Below, piece after piece: positions 10,701 to 34,694 of a stretch of DNA of 64,000 nucleotides; position 1 is the stretch's first letter; each line of letters opens with the position of its first letter. The notes beneath the pieces are model-generated. The model did not search any database. It had not been told where the DNA came from and worked only from the letters and a program-made list of their open reading frames with translations. The position numbers and the translations under genes are program-made. The DNA lies in contig CM039505.1 in NCBI GenBank assembly GCA_022432975.1, positions 53,171,749-53,235,748 of the forward strand, written 5' to 3'. This DNA is from Begonia masoniana (lineage: Eukaryota; Streptophyta; Magnoliopsida; Cucurbitales; Begoniaceae).

Positions 10701-13700
10701 TTCTTTTTTTTTGTAGGTTTTACTAATGATGTTACCGAACTATTATGTTCACGTAAGAAATCATGAAAACACTCTCGTAACAAAAATATTCGGGCTCCAT
10801 CGTATAAAATTGAAAAGAGGAAAAAAGGTAGTTAACACCCTCTATGAGCGAATTGTTTTATGCTTAGGAAGATCACTTATGTATGACCAAGCTCGATGTT
10901 TGTTGTCCTTTTTACAGGTGCGCTTTGTGGTGATGGGCAACATGTTTTGCACGGAATTACACATCCATCGTTGCTATGACTTGAAGGGTTCAACTCATGG
11001 CAGATTTACAAGGCAAGATAAAATTGCAGACGGTACAAGTACAACATTGAAAGATCTCGATTTGTCTTATGAATTTCACATGGACAAATCATTGAGGGAA
11101 TCCCTCTTCAAGTAAATATTTTCTCTGACAATTTTCTTAGCCTCAAACTGTTTTTTTTTTTAAGTCTCTAAATTGTTGTGCGATTCTCATTTTGTCGAAG
11201 AGTTTTTAGTGGATGAACTTCTGATTAAACTTAAAGAGAGTATGATATTATAGGAGAGATTATGTCTTTCTCTCACAGAAAATAATTTACCTGTGTTAGT
11301 GTGCTGTATCCTTACCCAACTGTAAATTTATTATCCTTTTTTGGGTCTTTGTTGCAGACAAATTTCCCTCGACTGTTCATTCTTGAAGTCACAGAAAATA
11401 ATAGACTATAGCCTTTTGTTGGGATTACATTTTAGAGCTCCACAACATCTGAAGACCTTCTTAGACCCTCATGATGCAATGCCTAATCAAGATTATTCAT
11501 TTGCTCAAGAAGGTAAACATTTCAGAAACTTTCTTGTCATATAATATATCAAGAATACAGTTCTTGTAACTTCTTATAATTGAAGATTCATTTGTAAAAA
11601 TTAGTTTCCACTGTTTCGACCAGGTTCGAGTTCTGAAAGAGATGAAATGGTGAGTGCCAATGGCTTAATACTAGTTACCCATGAGCCCAGTTTTGGAAGC
11701 GATAGCATTGCTCACGGTCCGCACATAAGAGGAAGTGTTTTAAAGGCACACTCACTTGGTGATAAAGAAGTTGATCTCTTGCTGCCTGGTACGGCAAGGT
11801 TAGTTTCACTGCCTATAAAGCACTGACAAGTCTCATTATTTGTCTTATGTATATTGATAAAAGAAAATACAGAGAAGAGAGTGGAAGAATCATTTTTAAA
11901 AAAAACACTTAATCTGTAACGACCCGTAATTCGGTCGTTTAAAAAATTTTATTTTTGGCGTAAAACTTTGTAAAAATCTTTAAAAAAATATCGTACATCT
12001 TTAAAAGGACTAAAAACGTGTCAACTTCTTTCGTAAAACATCGTGGGAAACGTGTGTAAAATTTTCTTGAATTTTTTTATTTTTAAAAAACATTGTTGTG
12101 AACAATGCACATGGTCGATCGATCGGCTCATGGCAGCCGATCGATCGGCACCCTCTCGGGTGACAATCGTTCGGCATTTGCCTTGGCCGATCGATCGCGA
12201 GATTGTAGGCGATCGATCGGCACCCTTCTGTTTTCTTCCTTCCCCGTTTAACACTTAGTCATTTTTCCTCCTTTTTCTTCAACCTAACAATCCAATTTAC
12301 AATTCCTCCATATAAACAATTCCTCCATATAAATCATCCAAAGCATGAATAATAGTATCGTTTTAAGAGACAAATAAAACGATGGAAAACGATATCATTT
12401 TCATAAAGCATAGCGGAAGCCTTTAAAATAAAGTTAAACCCATTGTTCTAAACGTATTCAAGCCAAAAGCTATTTTGAAAATAAACACTTCAACTACCAA
12501 ATTCTGATGCAGGCAGCGGAATTAGAATAAGAAATATAGTCGAAAAGAAGGGAGGAAGAGAAGAAAGAGAAGAAGAGTTATAGCCAAGAAGAGGAGAAGC
12601 TCGAGAGAGAATAAGGGGATTGGAAAATAGGGTTTCAAGAAACCATTTCATTCAATAATCATCAACTATCCAACACATTACAATAAAAGCGTTTAAATAG
12701 ACTAAATTTGGGCTAACCCTAACGGGCCCATAATAACCCTAAAACACGAAAAATAACAATAACTGGAATAAATAATAAAAAGTACATAAATAATAAAAAC
12801 GTCGATGATGTCCACAATGATTTTGCAATCCAAGACGGGCCACCATAGTTGCAGATATGGCATTCTAGCAACTACCACTATCCACAATGATTTTGCAGCC
12901 TTTGTTATTGACTTTGATATATGTGTGAAAAATAGAATGACGACGTCAATCTTCAACATCCTTGGATTGGGTGAGCGTGCATTTCACAACGCTCAGCCGA
13001 GGTGAATCAAGAGAAGTAGACACAGGACTAGGTCGGATACATCCTACCAAATTATTGTTGTCCAAATCCTCGAACCGGCCCGTGCCCACCCCTAAGGTTC
13101 ATAGACGTGCTCTTCATTTGTCTCCTCGATTGCATCGTCACACTCTTGTAGGACCAAGTTTCGGCTATGACAGTTAGAAGAGATGTGACCAAAACCCTTA
13201 CAGTTAAAACATTGTAAACGTGAGGAGTTTCTAGAATTGTCTATATTTTTCTCTTTATTTTCTCTCACCAAAGGGGTATTGAACGGAGGAGGTCCTAAGA
13301 CAGACTTAGAAGGAATAGGAGTCGAGACTGAGGGAGGTCGATTGTCACTTCGTTTACTAAATGGTATTCTTGTTACTAGCTCATAGTCGCGAACTAAAGA
13401 ATATGCATGATCTAGGGTGTTGACGCCTCGAAGGATAAGCTCACATCTTAGATCTTCTCTTAAACCCTGTCGAAATCTACTTAAAGTCATGGCTTCATCT
13501 TCCACGACTTGACTTCTCATCCGAAAATCATCGAACTGATTAACATATTCAGTGATTGGTCGGTTGCCTTGGGTAAGGGCATTCCATTGGCCCAACAAAT
13601 TACCACGGTAGGATTGGGGTAAATACTTCTCTTGAAGACGTTTCATTTCGTCCCAACTTGCAACAGGAGGCGCATAACGTCTTTCTAGATCTTCGACACT

Positions 13701-16700
13701 TTCCCAAAATAGCTGAGCGGTGCCAGATAATTTAAAACTAGCAAATTGAACACGTCGATTTTCTGGCACTCCATACCAAAAAAAAAAAACGATCTATATC
13801 TTTTACCCACTGAATAAAAATACGGGGATCTAGACAACCATCAAAAATGGGCGCATCCAATTTGATATTTCTAAAAAGTTGTTCATCCTGGTGATTAGGA
13901 GGTGGCGATTCTCGACGATACTGGTTTCGACCACCATCATGATCAACATTTCTGTCCCGATGGTTATGTCCAAAGTGTCGTCTAGTATTTTGTCGGTGAT
14001 GCTGACGCCGATTATTGGACACTACAGAATTGTCTGTATCCGACGGATGAGGAGTTTGCTCAATATTGTTTAACCTATTTTCAAGGTTTCTAATATTAGT
14101 TTAGGTACTAGCTAATTGATCTTGAAATTGTTGTTGGTTATTAATCACTTGTGCTAATTGACGGGAAAGAGTATCGAATTGGGAAGGTTCCATATCTAAA
14201 GCACTAGAACTAGTCGAGACCTGACAACCACTACGTAACTGCATGCAATGTTACTAAGGAAGCTCAAAATATTCCAAAACCTTTAAAAAATGTATATAGA
14301 GACCACTAAACCAACAGTGCTCGTAATGAATAATATTCACTACGATTAAATTCCACAAATTGATTCTATTTAATCTTGGAGATTACGTTGATTCTAACAA
14401 AGCAAGCACGTATAATTGATATTCTTAAAATGATAAAATGACAAACCCAAATATTATGCCGTAAGATATATCACCACAAAATTGACTATCAAACTGAATA
14501 GTAGAATTAAAATTGGATAGGAAATAATCTGCAAAGATTAAATCAAATGGCAGTTTAAATCAAAGGACTTTTAGGGGTTAAATCAACTAATGTGGTTTAG
14601 GATGAGGCAAATAATCAGATGAAATTTTGGTAATAAACTACGACGATTGATGCATAGAGATTCGCAATTTAGGTAAGTCACGACACAATGAATAAAATCA
14701 AAGCATAATTTAGAGGTAACAGTATTGAAAAACTAATAAAAGATTAGAACAGAAAACTCCCTGAATCGAAAGTTAAATCCTCTTGGTGATAGAGATGCAG
14801 ATGAGTATCCAAATGAATCTGCAAAATTAGATACGCAGAGGGGCGGCGAACACTGACGGCTGAAAACAAGATTTTCCAGGAAAGCTTCAATTTTTTTTTT
14901 TGAGATGAACAGTAACGCCGGTGATGAACAGTACCCGATCGCCGGCAATGAACAGTACTCCCCGTCGCCAATGAACCGTACCCGAGCGATGAACAGTAAC
15001 CCGAATGATGAACAGTACTATCCAAAAATTAGAAATTTAGGGTATTAAACCAAGATTCTATTGTTTGAGAAAACAATAAAAGCGGCTCTGATACCAATTT
15101 GATGCAGACAGCAGAATTAGAATAAGAAATATAGTCGAAGAGGAGGGAGGAAGAGAAGAAAGAGAAGAAGAGTTATAGCCAAGAAGAGGAGAGAATGAGA
15201 GGAGAAGCTCGAGAGATAATAAGGGGATTGGAAAATAGGGTTTCAAGAAACTATTTCATTCAATAATCATCAACTATCCAACACATTACAATAAAAGCGT
15301 TTAAATAGACTAAATTTGGGCTAACCCTAACGGGCCCGTAATAACCATAAAACACGAAAAATAACAATAACTGGAATAAATAATAAAAAGTACATAAATA
15401 ATAAAAACGTCGATAATGTCCTCATCATCGACGTATTCAAGCCAAAAGCTATTTTGAAAATAAACACTTCAACTACCAAATTCTTTTGACAAAATACTTA
15501 AAATATTTACATATATATATTTTGTACCCAAAATACGTACGGAGTAGCCCACGGGTTAAAAATCACTTCACAACCACGAGCTCACGTTATGGACATCCTC
15601 CATCAACTCTTTCATCAATCCTCTCGGGGCTTGAAGTCCTCACCTGAAATATTTTCACATACACCACAAAGTTCAACAAGTCTAATGCTCAGCAAGTGAT
15701 GTAAAATAAATTGTATGCTCATGGATATGCATGTCGTTCATAAATCATGCAGTTTTTGTCTTTTCTTTCTCTGGCTCTGAGTTATTAAGATCATAACTCT
15801 AGAGGTGGAAGGCCCAACTAATTGTCCACCTAGCAGGACGACCAACTCGCTCTAGGGGGAAATGGAATGGCACAACTTGGTGTCCACCTAGCGGGACGGC
15901 CAAACTCAATTCCTTTACCCACAAATAACTATTTACGTATTTTACTTTTACTTTGTTCTTTAAATTTTTCTTACATGAAAACATATGCATAGAGAAAATC
16001 ATTTTCTATGATTATCATAAAACATGATGCGTGAATCATGGTGAATGCATATCCATAAATAACTAAATAAATCCATCAATCAATAAATGAAAGCTATCAA
16101 CAAAAACAATCAATCTAAACCTAATCTACCCAACCAGACAACCAACAATGCATATAATCATCAATTTACATCATTCTAGTCATCAACTTTCTAACACTTT
16201 GTGGTGTAGGCCAATTGGCCAAAAACATGCAACATACACTTATCTCGAGTTCTGCGCAATATTTGGAGTAATTTACTCACTTCCCTTCTTGAGTTGCAAA
16301 CCCATGGCAATTGGATTCAATTATTAACATCACAATGCATTCCCAGGGAAAAAGAACATATATACCTAAACTTAGCTCAAGCATCCAAATCTAACTTAAC
16401 CTCCAATAAACTCATCCCAAGAGTAAAACTCGGATTACACCAAAAATTGAACTAACTTCAAAAAATTCATAACTTATATTATACTTATTCAAATTCTTTA
16501 ATTCCAAAGTCTATGGATCACTTAAAGAGTCTATTTTAACATGCTCAATCCAATTATCAAATAAAAACCATCAGCTTAGGTCAAGGACAGCAAAACTGAA
16601 ACATGTCCATAAATTTCAACTTTTTTTTTTGCATAATATCAATCACACTTCAAACATGTATGAATCTAAAATCCCTTCCATCTATGATCACAACAAGATT

Positions 16701-17668
16701 TAGCATGAAATAAGGTGAAGAGTTGAGCAAACTTTCAAAATTTCGTGTACATAAACCCATCACCGTCAATCCATTCAATAACACATCAACTTCACTTCTA
16801 TTACTTGTAAACCATAAAGATGGATAACCAATTAAAGAAAAACCAACTTTTACATTGATTCTTCAAAGAAAAGAGGAGCTTTTTGTGGGAGGAAGTCTTC
16901 ACCAATGGAGGTTTTATCGTGGGTTTATTAGGGCTTCCCAATGAAGGTTTCACTTTAATAAAAGAGAGAAAGGAAATAAGGATTAAAGTTGAAGAGGTGT
17001 CACCCTTAGATTAAAAGCAATTTCTACTCTTTACTTTTCTAACTAAGGGCTAAAATGTCCTAACCAATTTGGTTAGGTTGCTAACTAATTGGTTATATCT
17101 CCCTTTGGTTTGTCTTCCCCGCCAAACACCACCAATTCTCACCATTCTTCTTTGACTTTTCAATTCTACAACCTCCTTTCTTCTCTTCTTTTAAATCTTC
17201 ATTAATAATCCTAATTATAAAATAATTAGATTCATTCTTAAAAATTCAAAACAAGTAGCATGATTTATTAAGTGCTGAAAATTAAAGTGTACGATAAATT
17301 TTCGAGTGTTACATAATCTGTCTAATAATTAGTTGGATTTGTTAATTTTAACCTTGTCGTTTAAAAAGAGTTATTTTTCTATGCTCTGATGCAGATTACA
17401 GGTGCAATTAGGAGTGAACATGCCTGCCAAAGCTAGCAGGAAGGTTGCACGTGATGAAGATGATTCTGTAGAAGTGGAACTTTTTGAGGTGTACGATGTG
17501 GTTCTTTACATGGGCATAATCGATATATTGCAGGGATACAACCTCAAAAAGAAACTCGAACACGCATACAAATCGATCCGGTACGACCCCGTCTCCGTTT
17601 CTGTTGTAGAACCCGAGCTTTATGCGAAACGTTTTATTGATTTCTTGGAGAATATTTTCACAATTTAG
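7708..17668 (+). CDS. phosphatidylinositol 4-phosphate 5-kinase with MORN repeats (PIP5K7/8-like)
   Basis: Makes PI(4,5)P2 from PI4P at the plasma membrane. Eight exons join in frame to 785 codons: 7708-8822, 9628-9795, 10096-10261, 10717-10827, 10918-11111, 11358-11512, 11624-11798, 17395-17668. Exon 1 encodes about eight MORN repeats (GDxYxGxWxxGxxxGxG pattern, roughly residues 13-215) and a variable linker. The kinase core follows: SSPGKSGS (455-462), VIKT with the nucleotide-binding Lys at 475, DLKGS with Asp at 540, IIDYSLL with Asp at 601, and the C-terminal lobe with YMGIIDILQ and the activation-loop region in the last exon. Upstream in-frame ATGs at 7708, 7726 and 7729 are all possible; plant homologues have a slightly longer N-terminus. 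Resemblance is closest to Arabidopsis PIP5K7/8, from memory. The last intron (5.6 kb) is swollen by a solo LTR. Confidence 0.9.
12115..12225. repeat. cluster of CGATCGATCG palindromes in the solo LTR
   Basis: Four copies of the palindromic core CGATCGATCG (or CGATCGATC) within about 110 bases, most followed by G and three by GGC/GGCAC. They lie just inside the LTR end that would be transcribed last on the minus strand. Confidence 0.75.
12452..12504 (+). repeat. 53-bp direct repeat flanking nested element, left copy
   Basis: Identical base for base to 15431-15483. The left copy directly abuts the LTR. It appears to be host (solo LTR) sequence duplicated around the insertion, far longer than the usual 5-bp gypsy target duplication. 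Confidence 0.85.
12505..12816 (-). repeat. 3' LTR of nested gag-only element
   Basis: Starts TGATGCAGGCAG and ends near TGTCCACA. It matches 15100-15424 over nearly its full length. The sequence beyond its end (TCCACAATGATTTTGCA) recurs near 12881, so the exact edge is uncertain by a few bases. Confidence 0.8.
13092..14022 (-). pseudogene. gag of nested element with CCHC zinc knuckle, one frameshift
   Basis: The first part (14022 to about 13790) has a basic His/Arg/Asn-rich start and the [21 protein letters not shown] stretch typical of gypsy gag. A run of ten or more A (13780-13790) marks a frame change; the second part (13769-13092) carries the gag core ([29 protein letters not shown]) and the zinc knuckle [14 protein letters not shown] near its end. 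The break lies in a homopolymer, so a sequencing error is as likely as a mutation. No pol follows: the frame stops and about 275 bases of non-coding sequence lead to the 3' LTR. Confidence 0.8.
14900..15020. repeat. imperfect tandem repeat of TGAACAGT words in nested element leader
   Basis: Six copies of a roughly 17-22 bp unit built on (A/G)ATGAACAGTAC (one with GAACCGT), lying between the primer binding site and gag, that is in the 5' leader of the minus-strand element. Confidence 0.7.
15085..15096 (-). promoter_or_regulatory. primer binding site of nested element
   Basis: Minus strand TGGTATCAGAGC, the initiator tRNA-Met primer site, separated from the LTR by three bases. Confidence 0.85.
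15100..15424 (-). repeat. 5' LTR of nested gag-only element
   Basis: Starts TGATGCAGACAG, three bases from the primer binding site, and ends near TGTCCTCA. The last bases plus the next ten can fold back (CGTCGATAATG opposite CATCATCGACG). Confidence 0.8.
15431..15483 (+). repeat. 53-bp direct repeat flanking nested element, right copy
   Basis: Identical to 12452-12504. Six extra bases (TCATCG) separate it from the LTR end at 15424. Confidence 0.85.
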
Positions 17669-18127
17669 AATGATGACAATAATCTGTGCTCTTGTTTCTG
17701 TATGTGGATGACTGCCATAATTGAAAGAATATTAAAGGCCCAAGTGTATCTTGTTTTCACTAATTATTGTAGTTTTGCTATTGATTCAAAGCAAATTTCT
17801 CAGCTCAATTACAAATTATAGAAGGCAATTAATCAATCAAGTTCTAAGTTTAATAGACAATGCAAAAATTATGACTTTTGTGCAAAAACTTGTAAAATCT
17901 TATTGTTTAGGATTTTATCATCATCTTATTGTACTACAAACAATCATGAGTTCTGAAGAAGGCAACTTCTAAAATCAACAAAAATAAAAATTTGATAATC
18001 ATTAACGACCCATGTTTCAGGAAGAGCGACTATATTCAGCAAATAAGCAGAGTTGTGCTATAACATAGATGGTAGAAATCACAACAAATTCAAGAGAAGA
18101 GGAGAGCTAAATAATTGGCAAGAGTTA
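17669..18127. other. convergent intergenic region, PIP5K and SPC24 3' ends
   Basis: The two genes meet tail to tail with about 460 bases between the stop codons. It is AT-rich with no credible coding frame and should hold both 3' UTRs and polyadenylation sites. Confidence 0.5.
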
Positions 18128-20125
18128 TCATGGAGTTATCATCTTCCATATGTTGTTGCATGCGTCCAAGGAAGACATCTCTGTTGAATCGAATTCAAAC
18201 TTCCTAACCACATTTCTCTCCCTGTCCACAATATCTGAGATTGATTTGCATCAAGGATAGCTTCATTTTGACTCTATGAAGTATAAAAGAACAAGAAGTT
18301 CCAAAGGATACGGCCTGAAATTTTGGATTGCTCATATAAATCTGGTATGATAGTCGTTACAGAAGCATACATTGAAAGCTTCCTCCTGCAAGAAACATTG
18401 AAGCATACATTAAACATTAAATCTAGGCTAACTTATGAAGCTACCTTATGGAGCATAAACTCCATTTGTCGTAAGAAAGGAGGCTAAGGCTTTGTGAGAA
18501 TGTCAATAAAATTGATGAGCCTAGACAGACGAGCACCACCAAAACTCAATCCAGAACAGATAAAGATTTTTTCATTATCCGAGTGATACCATTTTGGATA
18601 GCAAGTAATCTCTATTAAACATTAAAAATAAGCATGCTGGTATAAAGGTCCCAAGAAAAACAAATTGCAAGAGTTGCACCTAAAAACTAGCATACCCATA
18701 AATGCCCCGAGGGTCCTAACACCAGAAAATCACAAGACAGAAATAGCTTTATTTGCATGAATATAATGATTAAAACATAGTAGAAAACGTACAGAGTCTA
18801 TTACTATAATCGAGATTAAAACAATAACATAGGGGTAGAAACTCAATTATTAAGTTGCCAGGCATGATATCTGCAAGATAGGAGATGTTATTTGTTCTTG
18901 AACTTACTGTGCTCTTTGTTCGTCTTGTTCAAGTCTCTTCATCGTCTGCTTCTTTTCTTGAGCGTGTTTACTCTGACCTTCTAGGTCATTAATTTCATTG
19001 GCCATAACGGTGCTGACGAAAAACAAGAAAATCCACGAGTCAAAACCAACTAAATAGCAAAAAACAAGGGACAAGATTGAATAAGTGCAAATATTATATG
19101 CTTATCTAATCTCCTCCACAAGGAAACGTTCTTTCTTGAGCTCCTCTTCCAGCTCCTTGCGAAGAGAGTCAATTTCTGCATCTGTAGCAATTTCAGATTT
19201 TGCCTCCTCAGTTTTCTGTTTGCATGAATCTATCTTTTTCTCACAATCTGCATTTATTTAAGGAAATTAACATCGTAGGTATGGATAGCTTATGGAGCTG
19301 AAATTCAGGTAAAGGAAGCTTAACATAAATGCAGAGTCTCGTTCTACTTCCTCAATTTATGAGATAATCTTGCTGTAATCATAAACAAAGAAAAAAACAG
19401 GCATAAACCGAACATTCTAGTTCAAGAAGAGGGAACAGAGAGACGAATATGAAACCAAGTCCAGGAAAAGAATAATCTTCAAAACATTAGTACTGTCCAG
19501 AAAAAAAAACAGGACAATTAACAAACACATGCCTCATTGGGTGTAAAATCAGACACATGTTTAAAGTGAATGTCCTAGTGCTTCAAACCGAAAGGTAATC
19601 CTTACGATTTACCGCTCGATGTAGTGTTAAAGTAAGGAAAATTAGATGGGCAGAAGAAGGCCCTCTTCCTAGTGTACAAGAAAATCGCTTTCAAAACACC
19701 AACCCTAGAAACAGCGACTTCATTCAGTACGATAATACATGTATTTGAAGAAGATGCACCAGTCATTTCTATTATCAATTTATTGCGGAAGCATAAACTG
19801 ACCACAAACGCGTATTTCAGGAGCCAGGAACAATTACGATTGATAAGCATCCTATGAACGAAAGCATGCTTAAATTCTATGCCTAAAGGTTTTCTTCTAT
19901 TCCTCCTGTTGTTTTTCAACGAACTCTGAGGCAGTAAGCATACATACCTGCAAGCGAACCCCTGAGGCTAATGAAATCAGAATCACAATAAGAGCTCACA
20001 GAGGCGAAATTAGCAAGCGTCTGAGTGAGGGTGAGCGTATCTCTCTGGTCTTTGAAGACACGAACGAGATCATCACTGTAAATTATTAGCTTATCCAAAT
20101 CAATCTTTGCAGAGAAATCCGCCAT
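18128..20125 (-). CDS. kinetochore protein SPC24 homologue (NDC80 complex)
   Basis: SPC24 pairs with SPC25 to anchor the NDC80 complex on the inner kinetochore. Five exons give 201 codons plus stop in one frame: 20125-19948, 19247-19106, 19012-18908, 18385-18312, 18234-18128. The N-terminus (KIDLDKLIIYSDDLVRVFKD) and the coiled-coil (KKIDSCKQKTEEAKSE, LRKELEEELKKE) match plant SPC24 (Arabidopsis MUN, from memory). The C-terminal globular part has LSMYASVTTIIPDL, SKISGHIVDR and FEFD....LDACNNIWKM. All splice sites fit GT-AG except the donor after exon 2, where the phase-correct site reads AG|ATAAGC, with A in place of G at intron position +1. A real AT-AG intron, a mutation or a base error are all possible. 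The next gene is in the same direction with a large repeat in between. Confidence 0.88.
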
Positions 20126-20262
20126 GGCTCCGAGATTTGAGATTTCTGTGCCAAGTAAAAGCAGCGGAGCTTTAGATTTAGGTGGGCACGAAAGACGCGC
20201 ACAATTCTTAGCGCCAAAATTGACACGTGCGATATTTGAAGTAGGTGGATTCTCATTGAGTT

Positions 20263-20634
20263 AGGACATATACTTACATATACATATACATATACATATA
20301 CGGGATAACCCATTAGTCTTGTATTGTAGGGGCTTCGGTGAAGGTTGAAGAGGTCGTTGCAGACGAAGTTTGCATGACAACCAACGAGGTCTTGGTTGAG
20401 TTCTAGGATTTGATTTTCTCGCAAAGCTCACGAGACATAAGTGAGTGTGGCCCGTATCATGTCTACTCTCTCCTACATTGACACTTCCTATGATGACACT
20501 TTTAAAGTGACAAGAAGACATAATGATTGAATTACATGATCTATATAATCAAGTAGAAGCCATAGGCTCATGATTTGAATCTTATAACGTGGGAGAATGA
20601 TTCAGCGGAAGACTTGCATTATAAGTGATAGATG
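20263..20634. repeat. ~330-bp duplicated unit, left copy (with short hexamer run at its left)
   Basis: The unique part, about 20302-20627, repeats at 21170-21505. This left copy has many one-base deletions relative to the right copy. A short (TACATA) run precedes it at 20270-20300. No coding role is seen. Confidence 0.85.
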
Positions 20635-21169
<535 letters not shown>

Positions 21170-21505
21170 GGGATAAACCCATTAGTCTTGTATTGTAGGG
21201 GCTTCGGTGAAGTTGAAGAGGTCGTTGCAGACGAAGTTTGCATGACAACCAACGGAGGTCTTGTTGAAGTTCTAGGATTTTGATTTTCTCGCAAAAGCTC
21301 ACGAGACATAAGTGGAGTGTGTCCCGTAGTCATGTCTACTCTCTCCTACATTGACACTTCCTATGATGACACTTTTAAAGTGACAAAGAAAGACATAATG
21401 ATTGAATTACATGATCTATATAATCAAGTAGAAGCCATAGGCTCATGATTTGAATCTTATAACGTGGGAGAATGATTCAGCGAGAAAGACTTGCATTATA
21501 ATTAG
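21170..21505. repeat. ~330-bp duplicated unit, right copy
   Basis: Copy of 20302-20627 differing mainly by single-base indels. It continues into AT-rich intergenic sequence up to the MBOAT gene stop; nothing else is recognised from 21506 to 21991. Confidence 0.85.
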
Positions 21506-21991
21506 ATGTAGTAGTTAATTGAGCACTTTTATAGATAAGCACTTGGCAACATTACGACAATTTTGACCTGTAATGTATTTTGGTGTGACATTTTTGCAAA
21601 TGTGTAACGTTAATCATATAGTTAATGTAAATCATAACATGGCAATGCAAGTAAAAGAATGTGGTTGTCTCGACAACAGAATCAGCAATATTCATTCCAT
21701 TTTCCACTCTGCAATCTCTCAAATTGTCGAATTTACGTTTGTTTCGGCAGCGAATTTGACCGTAAGCTACAGACGTTCAGTTGCGTTGATGACTCTGCTT
21801 AATATCATGGACATGGAACATGAGCTGCATTTGGAAAGGACGAGTCTCTCTGTTAGTAAAAAAACAACAAGGCAAATACGTTTTCAATGTAGTTCCAATA
21901 CCTTGGTTCCCACATAAAATGTCAGAAACATGCCACCCAAAACAGGAAGTCCTGAAAAACACTAACAATTAGCTACACTTTACCAACCGAT

Positions 21992-34694
<12,703 letters not shown>

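Larger units (their letters stand above)
12505..15424 (-). mobile_element. non-autonomous gag-only LTR element nested in the solo LTR
   Basis: Two near-identical LTRs of about 315-325 bp (12505-12816 and 15100-15424) flank a 2.3 kb interior with a primer binding site and a frameshifted gag. No protease, reverse transcriptase or integrase is present. It reads on the minus strand. The two LTRs differ by a few substitutions and a 12-bp insertion, so the insertion is fairly recent. It must rely on proteins from another gypsy element. Confidence 0.85.
11915..17313 (-). mobile_element. gypsy solo LTR with nested element, in last PIP5K intron
   Basis: The unit starts TGTAACGACCC (11915) and ends GTTACA (17313), with inverted termini. 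It is bracketed by the 5-bp direct repeat TAATC at 11910-11914 and 17314-17318, a proper LTR-retrotransposon target duplication. Without the nested element (12505-15424) and one copy of a 53-bp repeat, about 2.4 kb remains with no gag or pol, so I read it as a solo LTR. The terminal ACGGGTCGTTACA end puts its transcription on the minus strand, antisense to PIP5K. Near 15805-15910 it has an imperfect tandem repeat around GTCCACCTAGCxGGACG. Confidence 0.8.

Noticed and set aside
14733..15025. Minus-strand frames of 71-93 codons
   Set aside because: They run through the leader repeat of the nested element; no protein family seen.
15085..15096. Possible tRNA gene fragment
   Set aside because: Only the 12-base initiator tRNA complement is present, as in a retroelement primer site; no cloverleaf.
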